64,000 nt of DNA. It comes from DYFT01 sp041695085. Lineage in GTDB: Bacteria; Bacteroidota; Ignavibacteria; UBA10030. The notes under the pieces were generated by a model, which saw only the letters and a program-made list of their open reading frames with translations, did no database searches and was not told the origin of the DNA. The position numbers were made by a program, and so were the translations under genes. The stretch's first letter is position 1, and every line of letters starts with the position of its first letter. The stretch covers positions 1 to 64,000 of the forward strand of contig JBGFRO010000028.1 in NCBI GenBank assembly GCA_041695085.1, in the 5' to 3' direction. Positions 59,152 to 64,000 of this stretch are shown piece after piece.

Positions 59152-60246
59152 ATGAAGACTCACTGCACTCTCCATTGTATCCTCCTGAGCGGAGCATTAC
59201 TCTTCTCCGCATTCTCCTCCTGCAAAGACAGTCCCCTTGAACCGCCCAGAAAAGACCCACGCACCTACACGTGGACAATTGATACGCTGGCGTATCCGGG
59301 CAGTTTTCAGACTGCGATGCGGGATATTTGGGGAAGTTCTCCCACAGATGTGTATGTGGTGGGGCATAATGACAACGGATATGTGAACATGTTCCGCTTT
59401 GATGGAAATAGTTGGAAACCAGTTGGATTGAACCCAATGCAAGGCGGTACAATCGCGGGGGCGTTTAGTCTCAGTGCGATCCACGGATTCAGTGCTAACG
59501 CCATTTATGCGGTTGGTCAGCGGATTTACAGTAACCCGAATCGTCCTCCGAACTTTTTAGATTCGAGCCTCGTCATCCATTTTGACGGACGTGAGTGGCG
59601 AGAAGTGAATAGGGAACGACAGCGCGGTCTGACGGCGATCTGGGGCCGAGCACCGACAGACCTCTGGACGGGGGGATTCGATGGTGTGCTCTACCATTTC
59701 GATGGAGCCTCCTTCACGGCGGATTCTCTCCCCTTCTCGGAAGGGAGGCGAGAAACCATCGTCTATTCCATCACAGGCGACGCCAGCGGTGCGGTATATC
59801 TGCTGCTCTATGTTGCGAAGGCTCCTGAATATCGGGAGCGGTTCTATTTTTTCACTCGGCCTTCAGGACACTGGACGCTCTTTGACAGTGTCGCGAGTTC
59901 CTGGCGAAGGAAAGTTTGGATCAGCCCCTCGGGATCATTATTCACTATCGGTTATGGCGTTTATAAGCGAGTCGGGAATATCTGGCAGAACATGCAGATG
60001 GACGCACTAACTTCTCTTGGAATTGGGGGAACTGGAGACGACAATTTGTTCGTGGTTGGAAGTTCGGGAGTCGCGGGATTTTCTGGTGAAGCATTTCATT
60101 ATAATGGGACCGACTGGTTTCAATTTAAGAGTCTTCAGTTGCGGAACGTGCAGTATGCTGGAATTTGGACTGACGGGCGTGAAGTCTTCATCGCCGGAGT
60201 AACACTTGGCTCTCCACAAAAAACAATCATCGCTCATGGTAAATAA
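59152..60246 (+). CDS. Lipoprotein with beta-propeller-like repeats
   Basis: A 364-residue protein. The signal peptide ends in a lipobox (LLFSAFSSCKD), so it is probably anchored to the outer or inner membrane. The body repeats a unit with D-I-W-G-S-S-P-T-D-V-Y-V-V-G and F-D-G-N-S-W (for example MRDIWGSSPTDVYVVG, LTAIWGRAPTDLWTGG, LFVVGSSGVAGFSG), which suggests a six- or seven-bladed propeller. Such proteins are abundant in Ignavibacteria-type genomes. No enzyme motif is visible. The ligand is unknown. Confidence 0.8.
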   Translation: MKTHCTLHCILLSGALLFSAFSSCKDSPLEPPRKDPRTYTWTIDTLAYPGSFQTAMRDIWGSSPTDVYVVGHNDNGYVNMFRFDGNSWKPVGLNPMQGGTIAGAFSLSAIHGFSANAIYAVGQRIYSNPNRPPNFLDSSLVIHFDGREWREVNRERQRGLTAIWGRAPTDLWTGGFDGVLYHFDGASFTADSLPFSEGRRETIVYSITGDASGAVYLLLYVAKAPEYRERFYFFTRPSGHWTLFDSVASSWRRKVWISPSGSLFTIGYGVYKRVGNIWQNMQMDALTSLGIGGTGDDNLFVVGSSGVAGFSGEAFHYNGTDWFQFKSLQLRNVQYAGIWTDGREVFIAGVTLGSPQKTIIAHGK

Positions 60247-60271
60247 GGGGAAGCGACTTTCAAAAAAACAG

Positions 60272-60294
60272 AGCGGCGCTGCGAACAGCGCTCC
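60272..60294. terminator. Hairpin after the propeller lipoprotein gene
   Basis: GCGCTG-CGAA-CAGCGC with outer GAG/CTC pairing across a small bulge. It is preceded by a run of seven A and lacks a T-tract on the plus strand. Its role as terminator is inferred from position. Confidence 0.35.
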
Positions 60295-60424
60295 AGTCAT
60301 ATACAAACAAGAAAATGAGGCTGGTCACTCCCGGACTCGCTCCATAGAGACGGAGTTCGTGTTTCTTGTTTGCGCCTGATCAAAATCAATCATTCATGTA
60401 AAAAAAGAGTAAGGAGAAATAGTT

Positions 60425-62044
60425 ATGCGACGCATCTCAACTGTTCTTTTCTTCATTCTTGTTTCCGTTGCTGGAGCATTTGCACAACATATTCCTCCCT
60501 GCCAGGGTGCCGCCCACTCTACGAGCATCTGCTGGGGATACGCAACGGGACGCGCGTTCAACAGATCCTGGAGCGATTCCCGCTGTCCGTTGAGCACGCT
60601 GTAATTGTTGAACATCAATACAACGTATTTCGATTGGTATCCGGGCAGCTCGCTGAGCGGCATACAATATGGAGATATAGTTGCCTTCTCGGCGCACGCA
60701 GCCTATGTGGTTGGCACGAGTCAGAACATCAATGATATTACTGTTGATCAAGTTCCGTATGAAGGCGGACCCGAGCAAGTAGGCAAAACGTTATATGAAG
60801 TTATCTACACCCAGGGCCAGGGACAACCCACAGGTTATTTTCGTAAGAAGCCAATCTGGAGTATCAAAGTTCAGAACGGTTTCACTGGAGGAAAAGTCGG
60901 AGTCGGTGGTCAAGAATTTGATTCGCCTTTCATACTGAATAATCTCTACTGGGAAAGCACGGTCAGCATCGATGCAGTGATGGATGGAAGAACTTATGAA
61001 AACTACGTGAGGCGTTTTCAGTCTTGGTCGAAAGACGTCAGTTCAACATCTTTGCCGAAGTCTGCCACCGTAGTAATTGATCAGTACGATTGGACTCAAC
61101 CCATCGTCTACACCGCAAACTTCAACAAGGAATTCAACATCGCGTTCCAGAATAGTTTGCCTGGGGTCGGGAGTGGCGGTGTCATCAAGGTGAACGGAGC
61201 TCAGTACAACTCACCTACCTCAGCTTTTGCCGTGGTCGAACCGAACACCATCACCGGCGAAGCTCTCTACCAAGTCATCAACCGCATCGAATACACCTTC
61301 AGCTCCTGGTCTCCCGGCGGCAGCACATCGGCAAGTACCGTCTTTACCCCATCAGATCACACCACCTACACTGCCAACTTCAATGCGAAACCGCTGCCGC
61401 CAGCAAACGTCGCCGCTGGAGGAGCGGTTGGAGAGCCAGTCCACATTACCTGGACAGAACATCCCCACCCATCGGTAACCCAATACCAAATCTGGCGCAT
61501 CATCAAGCCGCTCGGAGGAAGTCAAGGCGATCCACAGCTGCTCGAGACGGTAAACCGGGGAACCACATCGTTTACTGACTACTCCTGCGTCATCACGGAA
61601 TCATACACACACGATTTGGTCTCCTACGATGTCCGCGCTTACTTTTCTGTGAACGGTTCGTATTCTGATCCCAACTACGTATCGGTATTCGCCAATTCCG
61701 TTCCTCCGGCTCGGGTAGAAGACCAAAGAGCATCCAAGGTTGTCGTTCCGAAGGAGTATACCATCTCCGCCTATCCCAATCCTTTTAATCCTTCCACCAC
61801 TTTCTCGTATCAACTCACACAACCGGCGAGTGTGAGGCTTCGCCTCTTCGATGTGTTGGGACGCGAAGTGAAACTCCTCGTCGATAGCCACAAACCGGCT
61901 GGGTATCACGCGGTGGTGTGGAACGGACAAGATCAATCCGGCCACGCGCTCCCCAGTGGGATGTATCTATACCACTTCTCCGCGTCGTCACCCGATGGTG
62001 GTGAGCTCTTCCGTCGCTCAGGCAAGCTGCTCCTTACAAAGTAG
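60425..62044 (+). pseudogene. T9SS-secreted CHAP-like protein gene broken by an in-frame TAA
   Basis: One reading frame runs from the ATG at 60425 to TAG at 62042-62044 (540 codons with stop) but is cut by TAA at 60602-60604. The first 59 codons give a signal peptide (RRISTVLFFILVSVAGAFAQ) and a Cys motif STSICWGYATGRAFNRSW. Directly after the stop comes TYFDWYPGSSLSG and GDIVAFSAHAAYVVG, the His part of the same CHAP/NlpC-like fold. Two bacterial beta-domains follow (YEGGPEQVGKTLYEV), a fibronectin-type domain (EPVHITWTEHPHPS), and a C-terminal sorting domain with AYPNPFNPSTTFSY and SGKLLLTK. The catalytic Cys and His are on opposite sides of the TAA, so the intact protein needs read-through. 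It is probably a pseudogene or base error. Confidence 0.8.
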
Positions 62045-62238
62045 CCGGCAGTAGATTCGGTTTCCCAACCGTAGATACCTCGACATCATTCAGGCGGCGT
62101 TTGCTCGATGTCGACTGAATGTTTTTTCTCTCCTCAACCAACTGGAAATCTCCTTGCGTGGCTTGGCAAATTTGGTTACTTTTCACCGCTTTTCTCTGAA
62201 AATTCATCGTTGTTCCACAAGTTCTTGAGGATTTTGTG

Positions 62239-64000
62239 ATGAACCTCCGTTCCTTCTCCCTCTCGGTTTTCCTGCTTTCCCTTTTCTTGGTCGGTTGTTC
62301 TGGCTCCAATCCACACGGTTCCAGTACGATTCCCCTCGCGACAATCGGTGATGAAATTCTGACGCTTGAAGAGTTCGAAAACAGCTTTGCGAAGAACAAC
62401 GGCGGTTGGGAAAAAGCGACTACGCTGCCGCTGGAGGAGCGGGAGCGGTTTCTCGACTTGCTCATCAAGTTCAAACTCAAAGTCAAAGAAGCCCGCGCCC
62501 GCAACCTGCTGAACGACAAGGAGGTGCAGGACGAACTCAACAGTTATCGCATTTCCGTTGCGACATCGTATATGATCGAGAAAGAACTCGTTGAGCCGCG
62601 CCTCCGGGAAATGTACGAGCGCAGGAAAGAAGAAATCCGCGCAAGTCACATTCTCATTCGCGTCGAGCGAAATGCGAATCCCGAAGATACCCTTGCCGCC
62701 TACGAAAAGGCGATGAAGGTCATTTCCCTCGTCCCCACTATCAGTTTCGACACGCTTGCCGTCACGTACTCCGAAGACCAGAGCGCATCGTTCAACAAAG
62801 GCGACCTCGGATATTTCGGCGCGGGGAGAATGGTGCAGGAATTCGAAGATGCCTGCTATGCGATGAAGACGGGGGAGTATACCAAGATTCCTGTACGGAC
62901 CGATTTTGGTTATCATGTCATTAAAATCACCGACCGCCAACCCTATCGCGGCGCCGTCAGGGTCAGTCACATTCTGAAACGCTTTGCACCGTCGATGGAG
63001 GACACGGCGTCGGTACGCGACTCGATCTGGTTGGTCTACCGAAAACTCAAAGAAGGCTTGGATTTTGCCGAGGCGGTCCAGTTGTATAGTGACGACCCGG
63101 GGAGCAAGGGGAGCGGCGGGGATATCGGATTCTACGAGCGGCAAGCCATTCCACCTGAGATCGGAAATCTTCTCTACTCAACCCCGCTCGGCTCGTTTAC
63201 CGAACCGGTCCGGCAAGACTACGGCTTTCATATTTTCCGGGTGACGGAGTTCAAGGGGCTCGGAACGTACCAGGAGCTCGAGAAAGATCTCCGGCAACAA
63301 TATCAGCAGACGAAATACGCGAAGGATTACCAAAACTATCTCCACGATCTCAAGAAAAAATACCAGCTGTACTTCGACGTGCCGGTCCTTCATCGGCTCA
63401 CACGTTCATTCGACACGACAAAGACCGCCGCCGATTCGTTGTGGAGCGCTCCTCTCCCTGCCGATCTCAGAGCACGCGTCCTGATGACGTACGCCGACAA
63501 GAAGTTCACGGTCGAGGATTTTGTGCGGCACGTCAACACTTCGCAGGAGTTCAAAACGACGCCGCTCACCGTCTCGAACGTGGAGGGGATTGTGGAACGA
63601 ATTTCGGAAGTCAAGGTTCTCGAACAACATGCGGAGGGGATAGCGGAACGGCATCCCGCGTTCGTGAAACTGATGGATGAGTATCGAGACGGTGTGCTGC
63701 TGTATCGCATTGAACAGGATGAAGTCTGGAAGAAGATCGAGATGAGTGATTCGGCGATTCGAGCGTATTACGAAACAGTGAAGGAAAAATTCCGCTGGCC
63801 GTTGCGGGTCAAATTTGCCGAGGTCTTCGTGCCGAACGACAGTCTCGCCAAAGCAGCCTATACAGAAATTGAAAAGGGAGTTGATTTCCGAAAGGTGGCG
63901 GAAAAATATACGACGCGTCCCGGGTACAAAGAGAGACAAGGTATTTGGGACTTGACTCCGGCGGAAGCAAATTACATTGCCCGCTACGCTGCAATCCTAC
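62239..64000 (+). CDS. Lipoprotein peptidyl-prolyl isomerase (PrsA/SurA-like), 3' end outside the window
   Basis: The gene starts at the ATG 62239, with GAGG eight nt upstream, and is open to the end of the window (587 codons). A lipoprotein signal (FLLSLFLVGCSGSN) is followed by a SurA-like helical domain (LTLEEFENSFAKNNGGW; LLIKFKLKVKEARARNL). Two parvulin domains follow: IRASHILIRVERNANPED to GYHVIKITDR, and VRVSHILKRFAPSMED to YGFHIFRVTEF. A third repeat-like region begins near RVKFAEVFVPNDS. It should fold outer-membrane or secreted proteins in the periplasm, which fits a T9SS host. Confidence 0.92.
   Translation, partial: MNLRSFSLSVFLLSLFLVGCSGSNPHGSSTIPLATIGDEILTLEEFENSFAKNNGGWEKATTLPLEERERFLDLLIKFKLKVKEARARNLLNDKEVQDELNSYRISVATSYMIEKELVEPRLREMYERRKEEIRASHILIRVERNANPEDTLAAYEKAMKVISLVPTISFDTLAVTYSEDQSASFNKGDLGYFGAGRMVQEFEDACYAMKTGEYTKIPVRTDFGYHVIKITDRQPYRGAVRVSHILKRFAPSMEDTASVRDSIWLVYRKLKEGLDFAEAVQLYSDDPGSKGSGGDIGFYERQAIPPEIGNLLYSTPLGSFTEPVRQDYGFHIFRVTEFKGLGTYQELEKDLRQQYQQTKYAKDYQNYLHDLKKKYQLYFDVPVLHRLTRSFDTTKTAADSLWSAPLPADLRARVLMTYADKKFTVEDFVRHVNTSQEFKTTPLTVSNVEGIVERISEVKVLEQHAEGIAERHPAFVKLMDEYRDGVLLYRIEQDEVWKKIEMSDSAIRAYYETVKEKFRWPLRVKFAEVFVPNDSLAKAAYTEIEKGVDFRKVAEKYTTRPGYKERQGIWDLTPAEANYIARYAAIL

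Noticed and set aside
1..64000. rRNA, tRNA, insertion sequence or prophage genes
   Set aside because: None recognised on either strand: no transposase or integrase motif and no cloverleaf-like sequence was found by eye.

Overview
The window is about 52% GC bacterial DNA with dense gene packing, many 4-nt ATGA stop/start overlaps and no rRNA or tRNA gene that I can see. A type IX secretion sorting tail (AYPNPFNPSTTFSY), a GldA/GldF/GldG-like ABC operon, two-component propeller proteins and a fused HisB point to Bacteroidota in the broad sense, most likely Ignavibacteria, Kryptonia or a relative. This assignment is inference from gene content and sequence style.

Layout. 1-2.5 kb: the start of a secreted protein, a TSUP permease, an outer-membrane barrel and an ACT protein. 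2.5-10.1 kb: a full histidine operon on the minus strand (a TrpR-like regulator, hisG-D-C-B, a hidden 57-codon gene, then hisH-A-F-IE) with two matching palindromic operators. 10.2-15.7 kb: a PLP dehydratase, SRAP, DUF72, STAS, a membrane protein and a thioredoxin-TPR protein. 16-21.9 kb: an AddA/AddB-like helicase-nuclease pair. 22-25 kb: small proteins and an esterase. 24.8-30.5 kb: a partner-switching module (receiver-less winged-helix regulator, propeller-SpoIIE phosphatase, membrane protein, RsbW-like kinase, STAS protein).

30.5-47.9 kb is the centre of interest: a complete type III-B CRISPR-Cas locus, all on the minus strand. It runs from a zinc-finger protein, a CARF-winged helix protein, a Tat-lipoprotein-like membrane protein and a remnant of a Cas10-like palm, through cmr1-cas10-cmr3-cmr4-cmr5-cmr6. 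Three consecutive membrane proteins follow (TM-SAVED, 2TM-CARF, 4TM), then a small Csx-like protein, cas6, the leader, a 22-repeat array, a reverse transcriptase-Cas1 fusion and cas2. The Cas10 keeps the GGDD cyclase motif but has no HD nuclease domain, and no HEPN ribonuclease (Csm6/Csx1) is present. The simplest reading is a signalling-only type III system: target RNA triggers cyclic oligoadenylate, which is read at the membrane by a TM-SAVED/TM-CARF/4TM module and may be switched off by ring-nuclease-like proteins. New spacers could be taken from RNA by RT-Cas1.

48-64 kb: a candidate small RNA, a ZIP transporter split by a cyclic-nucleotide-binding domain, anmK, endonuclease IV, two radical SAM enzymes, the Gld-like ABC operon with a DUF4340 protein, a lipoprotein, a CHAP-like T9SS cargo gene broken by an in-frame TAA, and the first part of a lipoprotein peptidyl-prolyl isomerase that runs off the end. 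Dispersed intergenic repeats and REP-like palindromes lie between operons.
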